NCBI GenBank assembly: GCA_964017185.1
Contig: OZ024877.1
Coordinates: forward strand, 9,394,201-9,458,200
Source: Rugalucina vietnamica
Taxonomy: Eukaryota > Mollusca > Bivalvia > Lucinida > Lucinidae
Direction of reading: 5' to 3'
DNA: 64,000 nucleotides
Positions 58,141 through 63,240 of the stretch are shown here, piece by piece. Numbering within the stretch: position 1 is the stretch's first letter; the number at the start of each line of letters is the position of its first letter. The notes beneath the pieces are model-generated. The model had not been told where the DNA came from and did not search any database. It saw only the letters and a list, made by a program, of their open reading frames with translations. The position numbers were made by a program, and so were the translations under genes.

Positions 58141-61010
58141 AAAAAACAATATGCGGCTTCAATATCATTAACCCGCACATTCATTTTCTTTGCACATACG
58201 ATTCCCAAATGTTTATTTTCACCAGTCTATAACACTTCCTCAGAACCAAGCACCCAACGCCTATTTGAGGACATGTATTTGAGCGTTTATATTCCGCGTC
58301 GGTTTCATTAGCAACAAGAATATTACATTTCAAGGCATAATGTTCCAATCGCCATAAATTGAAATATCTCACACATATATTGATTAAGCAAATTAATCCA
58401 AATGTCGTCAGTGCTTGCAAAAGCATATCGTCAGCTACTGTAAAGGTGCATTTTTAGCTCACCTGAGCCGAAGGCTCACAGGTGAGCTTATAGTATACCC
58501 ATGCTCCGGCGTCCGTCCGTCGTCCGTCGTCCGTCGTCCACCATTTTCAAAGATCTTCTCCTCTGAAACCACTTGGCCAATCAAAGCCAAACTTCATGTG
58601 GAGCATCCTTAGGAAAGGGGAACGAAAGTTTATATAAATGGTCCAGGTCACATGACCAAGATGGCCGCCATGGCTATAAATAGCAAAAACCTTTAAAAAT
58701 CTTCTTCTCCAGAACCAGTGGGCCGATTTCCACGAAACTTGGTATGTAGCATCGGGGACGCGAGCCCATCATAGTTTATATAAATCATGACCCTAGGATG
58801 ACCTTGACCTATTTTATGGCAAGGTCAACTTAGGTCGCCAATGCATTTGAATGGGAAAAAATGGTAAAATGCTATTTAATGGGTAAAACTTACTGGGAAT
58901 AGGCAAATGGACAGAAGATTAATGTTAATGGAAAATTTTAGCCCCTGTGGGGTTGTCTGCCCCTGCCCTGGGGCTATATACATGTATATGACCATAATAT
59001 TCAAACATCTTCTCCCGTGAAACCGCTAGGCCAATCAAAGCCAAACTTCATGTGGAGCATCCTTGGGAAGGGGGAAAGAAAGTGTATATAAATGGTTAAG
59101 GTCACATGATCAAGATGGCCGCCATGGCTATAAATAGAAAAAACCTTTAAAAATCTTCTTCTCCAGAACCAGAAGGCCAATGATTTTGAAACTTGGTGTG
59201 ACGCATCAGTGACTGGAGCTCTACAAAGTTTATATAAATCATGACCCTGGGATGACCTTGACCTATTTTACGGCAAGGTCAACATAGGTCGCTCATGCAT
59301 TTGAATGGGGAAAAGTGTTAAAATGTCATTTGTAGGGAAAAACTTGCAGGAAATGGGCAAATGGACTTCTGATTGATGATTCTGAAAAAATTTGGACCCC
59401 AGGGGTCTGTCTGCCCCCACCCCGGGGCAATATACATGTGTATGACCAAATTATTCAAACATCTTTTTCTCTGAAACCGCTTGGCCAATCAAAACGAAAC
59501 TTTATGTTGAGCATTCTTAGGAAGAGTGAATGAAAGTCTATATAAATGGTCAAGGTCAAATGATCAAGATGGCCGCCATGGCTATAAATAGCAAAAACCT
59601 TTAAAAATCTTCTTCTCCAGAACCAGAAGGCCTATGATTTTGAAACTTGGCATGAAGCATCAGGCAATGGAGCTCTACGAAGTTTATATAAATCATGTCC
59701 CTGGGATGACCTTGACCTTTTTTACAGCAAGGTCAACTTAGGCCGCCCATGCAATTGAATGGGAAAAAATAAGAAAATGTCAATTAATGGCAAAAACTTG
59801 CTAGGAATGAGAAAATGGACAGAATATTCATGTTTATGAAAATGTTTTTGGCCCAGAGGGTTGTCTGCCCCTGCCCAGGGGCTTTATACATGTGTATGAC
59901 CATAATGTTCAAACATCTTCTTTTCTGAAACCGCTTGGCCAATCAAAGCCAAACTTTATGAGGAGAATTCTTAGGAAGAGTAAATGAAAGTTTGTCAAGT
60001 TGGTCAAGGTCACGTGACCAAGATGGCCGCCATGGCTATAAACCTTTAAAATCTTCATTTCCAGAACCAAAAGGCCTATGATTTTGAAACTTGGCATGAA
60101 GCATCAAGCAATGGAGCTCTACAAAGTTTGTTTAAATCATGACCCTGAGATGACCTTGACCTTTCTTACGGCAAGGTCAACTTAGGTTGCCCATGCATTT
60201 GAATGAGGAAAATTGTTACAATGTCATTTGAAGGGCAAAACTTGCAATAAATTGGCAAATGGACTGATCATGAATCTTTATGATGTAAAAAAGAAATTGA
60301 CTCCAGACGTTGATCTGACCCTGCCCTGGGGTCATATACATGTATATTACCATTCAAGTTTATTGGTATATATCTCAGGTCTTAGTTGAGCGTTTACAGG
60401 ACCATTGGTCCTCTGGTTTAAAAACGGTGCACCCACGCAAGGTTTGAGAAAAGTGCGCATCTTAATAACCAAATTCGATTTATGCTGTACCATGAGAGAG
60501 AAGTAAAATTTCGTTCATATTGTGTATCTGTTGGCCAAGTTATGCGACATTTTGATAAGGCGTTTTTATTGACGTCAGTATATTGAATTAGATAGTTGAA
60601 GGGTGTTGAATTATTACTGGGTGTCTCATTCCCACAACGTAACAACTCTTACTTTCTGTGCTTGAGCAAACCACATTCACAGCACATACATAAAGCGATG
60701 GCTCCGTCACATGACTAAACGTCGATACATAAGACCGGAGTACCTTGAGCAAACAAAACAAACAAACAAACAGAAAGACAAACAAACAAACAAAAGACAA
60801 TCGGTATTTTCAATGGCAAGTTGAATGACAATGCTTACATTTTCTTGGAATCTCCGTTCCTAGCCTGACATTCTTGCTTCTGTCGATTGGTCCTCTCTCA
60901 GGCGTTATTTCTACTAATATCACATTGTTGTACCACAAACAGTATCCAACATATCCACAAAACATAAATAACATGCCATAGACAGTCAATAACCACAGTA
61001 ATTTTTGCAT
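23945..61010 (-). CDS. Carbohydrate sulfotransferase 15-like gene (eight exons, 432 aa)
   Basis: Eight minus-strand exons joined by GT-AG junctions sum to 1299 bp, exactly 433 codons including the stop, and every phase agrees. The protein is type II membrane: a hydrophobic anchor at about residues 4-27, then a lumenal stem with sequons (N89, N94). The sulfotransferase domain has a 5'-phosphosulfate-binding loop around K142 ('LIGGAKCASSDLF'), 'GDGSP' at 216-220, and the 3'-phosphate motif R263...S271 ('ILRDPVERLFSDY'). The C-terminal blocks 'SLRTCVY', 'FLQDWFQVFP' and 'MHPKTRQILRDLYSSFN' follow the order of the CHST15 family (GalNAc 4-sulfate 6-O-sulfotransferase), which uses PAPS to sulfate chondroitin-type glycans in the Golgi. 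The acceptor glycan here is inferred. The family loop is usually K-x-G-T-T/S; here it is K-C-A-S-S. The introns are packed with transposons, and intron 5 holds an intact LTR retrotransposon. Confidence 0.88.
24187..24295 (+). mobile_element. MITE family A, 5' fragment
   Basis: 'catcaggataacatgtccgt' start, 'gcaaaactggg' block, then a short piece of the hairpin arm. It starts 58 bp from sulfotransferase exon 8. Confidence 0.7.
24445..24718 (-). mobile_element. MITE family A, copy
   Basis: Reverse orientation: 'cattatgaaaacttacccat' start, central hairpin at about 24542-24616 with both arms ('ttagcaccgcctcgg' and 'cgacgcggttctaac'), 'acatgttttcctgat' end. Confidence 0.8.
24719..25643. other. 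No gene recognised
   Basis: Intron 7 of the sulfotransferase gene. It contains a C run near 25191-25206 and three diverged CCGG-rich stretches (about 25200, 25265 and 25500-25610) with 'gccggggat' motifs that look like a degenerate GC-rich repeat. No exon supported. Confidence 0.4.
25644..25855 (-). mobile_element. MITE family B, copy
   Basis: 'gagccactccatgagt' start, hairpin of 'gcagaccagcttcgcggt' with its complement, 'ttctcgcgcacatgctc' end. It is 35 bp from sulfotransferase exon 7. Confidence 0.78.
25890..26037 (-). CDS. Sulfotransferase exon 7
   Basis: 148 bp, acceptor 'tttcataaag', donor GGAGTCC|GTAAGT. It codes residues 323-371 plus one base: 'WGFYAIFLQDWFQVFPRDQ' and 'ILILQTEEYSENIT'. 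A family B MITE stops 35 bp from the donor. Confidence 0.88.
26316..28406 (-). mobile_element. Helentron/HINE-like element, copy 2
   Basis: Reverse orientation. It begins with the 3' hairpin 'aggaccaatggtcct' and 'gctcacctgag', has four ~450-bp units, a GAC microsatellite at about 28329-28352, and ends with the 5' hairpin 'gctcacctgtgagccttcgg'. A non-family insert with a T run lies at about 26400-26532. It lies in intron 6 of the sulfotransferase gene. Confidence 0.65.
28407..29399. other. No gene recognised
   Basis: Intronic. A 30-bp family A start ('aggaaaacatgtccatgt') lies at about 28671-28700. No exon supported. Confidence 0.4.
29400..29600 (+). mobile_element. MITE family A, degenerate copy
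   Basis: Contains 'tatagcaaagccggggtata', one diverged arm and one good arm ('gtacccacaatctatgtttt'). Termini are eroded. A separate family start occurs at about 29639. Confidence 0.6.
29670..30060. other. No gene recognised
   Basis: AT-rich intronic sequence with nothing supported. Confidence 0.4.
30068..30230 (+). mobile_element. MITE family A, partial copy
   Basis: Has the 'atgcaggggtatacctac' block and one full hairpin arm ('gtacccacaatctatgtttt'). Both termini are missing. Confidence 0.65.
30389..30667 (+). mobile_element. MITE family A, reference full-length copy (279 bp)
   Basis: Imperfect terminal inverted repeats of 21 bp: 'catcaggaaaacatgtccgt' at the left against the complement of 'catggacaagtttttgtaat' at the right. 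The centre (30493-30567) is a 75-bp near-perfect palindrome with arms 'catagattgtgggtactcgt' / 'acgtgtacccacaatctatg' meeting at GCCTCG|CCGAGGC. No ORF of its own. A non-autonomous DNA element; superfamily not recognised. Confidence 0.85.
30892..31131 (-). mobile_element. MITE family B, copy
   Basis: 'gagccgccgcatgggaaaac' start, hairpin of 'agaccagcttcgtggt' with its complement, 'ttctcatgcacgggctc' end. It stops 21 bp from sulfotransferase exon 6. Confidence 0.82.
31152..31314 (-). CDS. Sulfotransferase exon 6
   Basis: 163 bp, acceptor 'tatgttttcag', donor TTAAAT|GTAAGA. It codes residues 268-322: 'LFSDYVFRSKNAS', 'FHQRVLRSLRILRTC' and 'SLRTCVY'. A family B MITE stops 21 bp from the donor. 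Confidence 0.88.
31385..31581 (-). mobile_element. MITE family A, degenerate copy
   Basis: Shortened hairpin ('aaaacatagatt' ... 'aatctatgttttgg'), 'ggtatacc' block, 'acatgtcatcctgatg' end. Confidence 0.65.
31778..31914 (-). mobile_element. MITE family A, left half of a copy split by the LTR element
   Basis: Full hairpin (about 31794-31867) and 'cataccccagttttgctat', then the LTR begins. The remainder resumes at 38756, continuing '...ataaaaatagggttcaag' to 'acatgttttcctgatg' at 38817. Confidence 0.85.
31911..31914 (+). repeat. 4-bp target-site duplication (left)
   Basis: CTAT immediately before the left LTR is repeated at 38756-38759 immediately after the right LTR. Confidence 0.88.
31915..32730 (+). 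repeat. 5' long terminal repeat
   Basis: TG...CA ends with inverted TGTTA/TAACA. Contains (TA)n near 31972, a T10 run at about 32165, several TTCTC/GAGAA inverted words (32270-32385) and a TATA box at 32395. Confidence 0.95.
32395..32404 (+). promoter_or_regulatory. Putative LTR TATA box
   Basis: 'tataaatata' in the 5' LTR, followed about 22 bp later by an initiator-like 'ttcagtcgta'. The same sequence is at 38421-38430 in the 3' LTR. The start of R is inferred from this. Confidence 0.6.
32736..32755 (+). promoter_or_regulatory. Putative tRNA primer-binding site
   Basis: 'tgggggctctgagccgggat', 5 bp after the LTR. The first nine and last seven bases fit the tRNA-Pro type retroviral primer site, but the middle is longer by two bases. 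A different tRNA or a two-part pairing is possible. Confidence 0.5.
32831..37858 (+). CDS. Gag-protease-integrase-RT-RNase H polyprotein
   Basis: 1675 codons from the ATG at 32831 (ACCATGT context; the frame is open upstream but without ATG). In order: SAP-like helical region (about 24-56); charged coiled coil (75-214); Gag capsid with a SCAN-like C-terminal part (about 309-395); defective zinc knuckle (F474, C477, H482, C487); aspartic protease D564-T-G; integrase zinc domain (H817, H824, C851, C854); integrase core D888, D947, E983 with exact D-35-E spacing; GPY/F-like Y1121-G-P-Y; reverse transcriptase with D1349 and Y-I-D1411-D1412; RNase H D1558, E1598/E1600, D1627. All catalytic residues are present and no stop or frameshift interrupts the frame. 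Integrase before RT is the Ty1/copia order, yet the domains are Ty3/gypsy-like. This matches the Gmr1-like group. Gag and Pol are fused in one frame with no visible recoding site. Confidence 0.95.
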   Translation: MSFKLEDFIAAPSQELLNLAKKSDLLDIASHYSIPDVKTSMLKREIKNVIIQFLVDEEFFEPSATSLIMVSQTDIQLKELELKRHLELEKLRLEFEEKRRADKEEREERMQKEKLELEKQKLAFEEREREKQREMEEREKEKQREFEREKSEKQIELEERLLKEKLDMEEREKAKQREMEEREKEKHREMLKEIELEKERMHYDIKMKELELSSKSMPPVSFDPSKVFDVTKHIRLVPPFQEKEVDKYFLHFEKVAENLKWPKEHWTLLLQSVVIGKAREIYTQLPLDQSSDYDTVKNLILKAYELVPEAYRQKFRNCRKEHDQTHVEFARTKEQLFDRWCSSKDVKSDHAKLRQLMLVEEFKRCIHSDVKSFLDEREVETLDVAARLADDYALTHKVSFVNKPYKKPFNPQFKPNTPQSKPFNPQQRNNSPQPNPQPQAGLTADSSSPSHNPKNKDTSENKGQRSSYSPRLFFNYCKGDGHVISECETLKRRKERQNQNNSRPTGLTSLRSKPQSIIQDENPILAKTSATDCIMEIYEPFLSEGFVSLTSDSAQSTPIKILRDTGASQSLILADTLPFSEKTSTGTSVLIQGVECGFVNVPLHNIYLSSDLVSGPVAVGIRPSLPFKGVHLLLGNDLAGDKVVVNPLLTNTPCEDQLPDPIEQEIPDLYPSCAVTRAMAKKVKLNDGIQDIDLTDTFIGQSFHDEISKSLSSSQTDFNNQRSDNDLSPSIFDQGHDQMSRSQLCQEQHSDPEISPLFERALDENEISQVPVCFYVKNDILMRKWRPPDVSAEDEWTINHHIVVPKAYRPEILNLAHETPMSGHLGINKTYHKILKHFYWPGLKSDVSQHCKSCHTCQMVGKPNQTIPKANLQPIPAFDEPFSRIIIDCVGPLPKTKSGCQYLLTIMCASTRFPEAIPLRNIKTKTIVKALVKFFTLVGLPKSVQSDQGSNFMSGTFQQVMHELGIKQYKSSAYHPESQGALERFHQTLKNMIRSYCFDTEKDWDEGIHLLLFAVRESVQESLGFSPFELVFGHTVRGPLKLMKEKFLSSNDSPLNLLQYVSDFKTRLTKAWEVARSNLKSAQSKMKLHFDENAQNRNFDPGDKVIALLPIPGRPLQARYYGPYTVEKRLSDVNYIVNTPGRRKQKQLCHINMLKKYIDRDSDNDSSVISSVSIVNSVPHEQNQTDFEEMNSVNCEPLSSKLQNSDILHDLDQKLSHLDPDKKHELKQLILEHEHLFPDIPSRTDKIYHDVDIIEGAKPVKQHPYRLHPERQQYLRKEVKYLLDNDFIEPSQSEWSSPCILVPKSDGTFRMCTDYRKVNSVTKTDTFPIPRIDDCIDNIGHAKYVTKFDLLKGFWQIPLTDRAKEISAFVTPDGLYQYKVMPFGMKNSPATFQRLVNSLIFGLDGCKAYIDDAIIYSEEWKQHLEIIREFFKRLSDAKLTINLPKSEFCHASLTFLGHIVGQGQVRPVEAKVEAISDFPVPTGKRQLMRFLGMAGYYRKFCNNFSVIAEPLTNLLGKKVRYVWSEACQKSFDQLKAILKSAPVLSAPRFDREFKMAVDASDVGAGSVLLQEDDNGVDHPVCYFSKKFDKHQRNYSTIEKECLSLILALQQFQVYLSSANSPIVVFSDHNPLTFIHKMKNKNQRLLRWSLMLQEHNLDIRHIKGRDNIIPDTLSRA
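37931..37942 (+). promoter_or_regulatory. Polypurine tract
   Basis: 'gaagaggggaag' directly abuts the 3' LTR. It is the expected plus-strand primer for reverse transcription. Confidence 0.85.
37943..38755 (+). repeat. 3' long terminal repeat
   Basis: 813 bp. Substitutions against the left LTR seen at 'attcc[a/t]gatg', 'cctgg[a/g]gaat' and 'gctaga[t/c]cg'. Length changes in the TA and T runs. Confidence 0.95.
38756..38817 (-). mobile_element. MITE family A, right half of the split copy
   Basis: Resumes after the CTAT duplication and runs to the family end 'acatgttttcctgatg'. Confidence 0.85.
38970..39216 (-). mobile_element. MITE family A, copy
   Basis: 'attacgaaaacttgtccatg' start, hairpin with a shortened centre ('cacgttagaaccggctaacg'), 'cataccccagttttactat' block, eroded right end. 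It ends 90 bp from sulfotransferase exon 5. Confidence 0.78.
39306..39462 (-). CDS. Sulfotransferase exon 5 (3'-PSB motif)
   Basis: 157 bp, acceptor 'ttgtttatag', donor GTAGAAAG|GTACAT. It codes residues 216-267 plus two bases: 'GLNEPQFITPHLIRHMNPD' and 'KIILILRDPVE'. It is bracketed by family A MITEs ending 90 bp and starting 35 bp away. Confidence 0.88.
39497..39743 (+). mobile_element. MITE family A, copy
   Basis: 'catcatgcaaacatgtccgt' start, one hairpin arm only, 'gggcaagttttcgtaatg' end. It starts 35 bp from sulfotransferase exon 5. Confidence 0.8.
39855..40133 (+). mobile_element. MITE family A, full copy
   Basis: 'catcaggaaaacatgtccgt' start, perfect central hairpin at about 39959-40033, 'gcatctttgcgtaatg' end. 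Same 279-bp length as 30389-30667. Confidence 0.85.
40150..41075 (+). mobile_element. 5'-truncated non-LTR retrotransposon (LINE) 3' end
   Basis: Coding remnant plus 3' UTR ending 'gaacgaataaacttgt' and a short A run. It is antisense to the sulfotransferase gene in intron 4 and stops 23 bp from exon 4. Confidence 0.75.
40194..40745 (+). pseudogene. LINE reverse-transcriptase ORF, C-terminal fragment
   Basis: About 183 codons. Contains 'RLSSHRLEVEVGRWVKP' and a zinc-knuckle-like 'CKLCGVLEDEFHFVLEC' (C-X2-C-X7-H-X4-C), the usual C-terminal signature of CR1/L2-like mollusc LINE ORFs. The RT core is missing by 5' truncation, so it cannot be active. Confidence 0.75.
41098..41211 (-). CDS. Sulfotransferase exon 4
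   Basis: 114 bp coding residues 178-215. The donor must be ACAG|GTTGGT, because the alternative GTAAAT four bases further breaks the frame. The junction with exon 5 then reads ...YIT-G-DGSP. The 3' end of a LINE lies 23 bp away. Confidence 0.8.
41463..41890. repeat. CpG-dense GCGCGTT-rich stretch
   Basis: Many words like 'tgcgcgt', 'acgcgc' and 'cgtgcg' within ~430 bp of intron 3, in strong contrast to the flanks. No ORF with a domain. Probably a repeat element of unknown class. Confidence 0.45.
41891..43137. other. No gene recognised (intron 3)
   Basis: T run near 42811-42827 and a G-rich patch at about 42431-42447. No additional exon supported. Confidence 0.4.
43138..43345 (-). CDS. Sulfotransferase exon 3 (5'-PSB loop)
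   Basis: 208 bp, acceptor 'ctgttctcag', donor CGATATG|GTAAGT. It codes residues 109-177 plus one base, with 'KNPCWY', 'CLPYFQLIGGAKCASSDLF' and 'HPDI'. This is the diagnostic CHST15-like block. A family A MITE begins 20 bp upstream of the acceptor. Confidence 0.88.
43365..43690 (+). mobile_element. MITE family A, expanded copy
   Basis: Ends 'catcaggaaaacatgttcat' and 'ggcaagttttcctgatg' are nearly perfect inverted repeats. The centre has an extra partial arm (43547-43585) added to the hairpin. It starts 20 bp from sulfotransferase exon 3. Confidence 0.82.
43707..44945. repeat. Tandem pair of ~620-bp units (F1, F2)
   Basis: Unit 1 (about 43707-44330) and unit 2 (about 44336-44945) are collinear. 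Each begins with 'aagaaatgaatttc' and has inverted halves ('gaaccacagaggatcgcg' against the complement of 'gcgacccactgtggttc') and a block with 'gatcatgtgacgtcgcg'. Likely a foldback DNA element duplicated in tandem. Confidence 0.8.
44946..45300. other. No gene recognised (intron 2)
   Basis: Intronic spacer. No repeat end or exon supported. Confidence 0.4.
45301..45452 (-). CDS. Sulfotransferase exon 2 (stem region)
   Basis: 152 bp, acceptor 'ttatattgtag', donor TGTATG|GTAAGA. It codes residues 58-108, including two adjacent sequons (NVT and NKT). Confidence 0.8.
45848..45969. repeat. Imperfect foldback element
   Basis: 'ggtaaacaccaaa' pairs with 'tttggtattcacc', 'gacttgaaaacatc' with 'gatgttttcaact', and the loop is at 'cgtgctacgcactc'. 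It resembles the loop type of 11707-11869. Confidence 0.7.
46040..46073 (+). repeat. T-run/G-run
   Basis: A T run followed by G10, T, G7. It could form a G-quadruplex on the plus strand. Confidence 0.7.
46130..46560 (+). mobile_element. Retroelement 3' UTR fragment (same family as 48164-49253)
   Basis: Shares, in opposite orientation, the blocks 'ccactgcagaagctgag', 'taaaaccggtttaagcc', 'gcttacgatatgt' and the 'tttttctgattg' tail with 48200-48600. Confidence 0.7.
46561..46984. other. No gene recognised (intron 1)
   Basis: Spacer. Nothing supported. Confidence 0.4.
46985..47660 (+). repeat. Left arm with two ~360-bp tandem units
   Basis: Units at about 47040-47300 and 47395-47660 share 'gcacgttgtcgccc', 'tatggtgcatttg', 'catctgatgaaagaatgtta' and 'acgtatgttac'. 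Confidence 0.75.
48164..49253 (-). mobile_element. 5'-truncated retroelement with 3' UTR
   Basis: Coding part at 48836-49240, then a ~670-bp 3' UTR shared with 46130-46560. Inserted inside the 10-kb inverted-repeat region. Superfamily not determined. Confidence 0.6.
48836..49240 (-). pseudogene. C-terminal part of a mollusc retroelement ORF
   Basis: 134 codons with segments such as 'KLLQQGYRYHKLRKTFSKFY', 'GLSEPEFYGDLVYKFKKL' and the end 'FNCTPVGRASDSMMAPT'. I associate this block with repeated retroelement ORFs in bivalve genomes, from memory and unverified. No RT motif lies within the preserved part. Confidence 0.5.
49561..49706 (+). mobile_element. SINE, 5'-truncated copy
   Basis: Matches the body and tail of the 572-846 SINE ('tgagacaagccaagttctgc', 'gaaagggacgttaaac'). 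The tRNA head is missing apart from 'gggttcggg'. Confidence 0.8.
49707..51059. other. No gene recognised
   Basis: Open frames at 50312-50605 and 50649-50888 show no domain or splice context. Probably old repeat sequence. Confidence 0.4.
51188..51378 (+). mobile_element. MITE family B, diverged copy
   Basis: 'gagccgcagcgcgcgaaaac' start and 'ggttttcgcatgaaacggctc' region at the end, with a reduced centre. It sits between two copies of the 'ggtgttacatacgttaccat' word (51069 and 51432). Confidence 0.7.
51811..54489. repeat. 2.7-kb imperfect palindrome
   Basis: The left arm 51811-53070 and right arm 53230-54489 are inverted relatives along their length. Paired blocks include 'attatcctcaacgatggaca' with the complement region near 54130, 'gtagtacaggatggtat' (53586) with its complement at 52699-52715, and 'gatatctaatttgcatattc' at the left edge with the right edge. 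Similarity is visibly below that of the young repeats, so this is old. No coding capacity seen. Confidence 0.75.
54886..55772. mobile_element. Possible TIR element with GGGGTAATATGGAC ends
   Basis: 'tggggtaatatggac' at about 54890 is mirrored by 'gtccgtattacccca' at about 55707, with further copies of the word at 55728-55765. No transposase seen. Confidence 0.45.
55953..56386. mobile_element. MITE with GTCCCTGATGTAAC ends
   Basis: 'tgtccctgatgtaac' occurs twice at the left (55954 and 55975), its complement 'gttacatcagggaca' closes the right end (56365-56380), and variants lie inside. About 430 bp, no ORF. Confidence 0.6.
56387..57039. other. No gene recognised
   Basis: AT-rich intronic sequence. 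Nothing supported beyond the motif at 56900. Confidence 0.4.
57720..58080 (-). pseudogene. Broken LINE reverse-transcriptase fragment
   Basis: Two overlapping frames together resemble the RT-C region of CR1/L2-like elements: 'LHPLTCKRIYDTLIFPKALY' in one, then 'RPHRLCLKTLQNIDR' and 'RRANFLGQLCRLDTHFAVKQ' in the next. A frameshift near 57920-57990 separates them, so it is a relic. Confidence 0.6.
58086..58146 (+). repeat. (CA)n microsatellite plus poly(A)
   Basis: About 16 CA units followed by about 27 A. Confidence 0.95.
58451..60418 (+). mobile_element. Helentron/HINE-like element, copy 3
   Basis: 5' TTTTT plus hairpin 'agctcacctgagccgaaggc', a short GTCC repeat and four ~455-bp units. Each unit carries 'catgancaagatggccgcca' near 58650, 59107, 59558 and 60010 and a 'gatgaccttgacc'-type block near 58797, 59250, 59705 and 60150. 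The 3' end is the 'aggaccattggtcct' hairpin. It lies in intron 1 of the sulfotransferase gene. Confidence 0.68.
60419..60838. other. No gene recognised
   Basis: Intronic sequence with an (AAAC)n patch at about 60752-60795. Confidence 0.45.
60839..61010 (-). CDS. Sulfotransferase exon 1 (start codon and signal anchor)
   Basis: ATG at 61010-61008, 57 codons plus one base, donor AGAAAAT|GTAAGC. It encodes 'MQKLLWLLTVYGMLFMFCG' and the rest of the anchor. Joining to exon 2 gives T|CT = Ser58. The 15.4-kb intron between them could hide another exon, but the phase needs none. Confidence 0.75.
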
Positions 61011-61526
61011 TGTTTTTGTACGTGAATAAACAGGTTATACTGGACAAGTTTTGTTCGAATAAAGCGTGACTCCATAGTTAAACGGAATACACATTATTGT
61101 ACATGGCGGTTAACATTGATAAATACATGTACACTGCATATACATGTACACTACAAAGTATTTTCGATACTGAGACTTTGATTGCTTTATATGAAAGTCT
61201 CTGAAGAGCATTATATACTGAAGAAAACTGAATACGCTACATCTATATCCTAACTTTAATTTCGATCTCGCTTTTCAATTAATTGCAAAACTGTTCATAC
61301 CACATATTAAGAATTTCAGTTTTTGGCTAACTTAAAGTTGCCCTTTGATTTGATTTTGTGACCACAAACAGAGGCGTGCTACATGCATTGTAACAGGTAT
61401 GGGGTCAGCAAAATGTGGTTTCTGTTGAGCGTGACTCAGAACTTGATAAAATGAGCACACGATATCCCTACCGATTTCATGGCTCATTTTGGTGAGTAAT
61501 GCTAGACGTGCTACTGAATTAAACGC

Positions 61527-61566
<40 letters not shown>

Positions 61567-62313
61567 ACCCACAATTTTTTTAAAATGCGTGTAGAACAGC
61601 TTGTTTTACTTCGAAAGAAACGATTGAAAGTGCAAGCTATAGCCAGTGAAGGAAATTCGTTTGCATGATAAAAAATTTTCACAGTCTATCAACATACACC
61701 GGATATAGCGATTGGTGTATCGAGGATATTTTGACATAGTCTCTAAGCTTTTGTAGTAGTTTCATTCATAGCCACTAAGACCCATGTGTACAAGGGTAGT
61801 GACTCCAGTCTTAGAACCTTGTATTGTATACTGTTGAGGCCATCTGTCGCCATTCGGGATGTAGATGATCGTAGGAGACTATAGCTGAAATCATATTAAT
61901 CACACATCTCACAAAGAAATAATTTTAAGTTCAAACTGCATATACGGATACGTACATCAATCTGATTAAAACCAGATGTTTCTTCTTATTTGTGTAGAAA
62001 TGTAAATAACATCGGATTTTAATCAGATTGACACATACATGTACCTGTATATGGCCAGAGAAAGTTAATTATTAGATTCTCATCCAAACAGAAGAAAATT
62101 GTGGGGTGGGCGGGATTATTTCACAGGCCACCTGCGCTATCTCAAACTCGGTTGTCTCGAAAACCCCACTTATGTCGAATTGATCCCTCACTCCCAAGCG
62201 TCTCTTTCTATATGTTATTGTATTTCAACCTTGCTTGTGTCGAACACGGTATTTTTTTTTTGTTTTATGGCACACCTTTTAAGTGTCTTCTAGGTCTAGC
62301 CTGAGTGTCTGTG
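61011..62313. other. 5' flank of the sulfotransferase gene; no distinct promoter seen
   Basis: Upstream (minus-strand sense) of the start codon at 61010. No clear TATA box could be placed. A T run lies at about 61530-61565. 5' UTR exons may lie here but cannot be defined. Confidence 0.4.
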
Positions 62314-62571
62314 CATTACGAAAACACGCCCATGCAATATACAGAAAAATTTTTGGTTGTAAAAATGAAATCTTTCACTGAAAAAATGTTGATATTTTTC
62401 TTATTTTTGCTCAAAACATAGATTGTGGGTACTCGTTAGAACCGCCTCGCCAGAACCGCCTCGGCGAGGCGGTTCTAAGGAGTACCCACAATCTATGTTT
62501 TGGAGCAAAAATAAGAAAAATAGGTATACCCCCGCATACCCCAGTTTTTTCTATATAAAAGTGGGGTTGAA
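62314..62571 (-). mobile_element. MITE family A, copy
   Basis: 'cattacgaaaacacgcccat' start, hairpin at about 62414-62503 with an extra 'gaaccgcctcg' in the loop, 'taaaagtggggttgaa' near the truncated end. Confidence 0.8.
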
Positions 62572-62867
62572 AGCCATATGTACGTAATTGAAGGCGCTCA
62601 AAGGAACGTGCGTATCTAAGGGTCGAAACGTCATTTTTACGCCGCATTCGTAACGTCAGTTTTCGCTAAAACGTCATTTCTAACGTCAGTTTACGTTCAG
62701 AATACGAAACTATGTTCATACAATTATGAGGAGGACTTCAGAAATGTAAAAAAAATCATGCCCAGAAATGGAGCACAAATTTACCTGGATATCGGATTAT
62801 TATACCGATAGGTAGAGTGCTCAAAATATAATGGGGCAAAATAGGACCTGCCATTTAAAACCCATTT

Positions 62868-63240
62868 AACGCTATTAAATATTAAAATGAATTAATTTTC
62901 CTTAATAGTTCATATATCTACAAAATATCCTCTTTATGAAGATATATTTTTTTAAAAAATTGCTTCAGAAAAAGTTGAGTCAAACTCAGTTACAAATGTT
63001 AGACCCATGTTCTATTAAAATGATAGTAAAATACAAAAAGAAGCACCCCCTTATCTAGACGAATGCCTACATAAACACCATTTCTTAAATCAAAATGCAT
63101 TTTCCTTAATGGTTCCTATTAGGGGATAAAATTATCTTTCTAAAGATATAAATTGCAAAAACCTACTTGATAAAAATAAATAGGGTCAAACTTCAGAAAA
63201 TCCTAATGTCAGACCAACGAAATTTTATTTTTCTGCTTTA
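62868..63240. repeat. Two degenerate ~200-bp tandem units
   Basis: Both halves carry 'attttccttaat', an 'aaagatata'-type word, 'agggtcaaact/agtcaaactcag' and 'atgt(c)agacc' in the same order (about 62890-63010 and 63100-63215). Confidence 0.5.
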
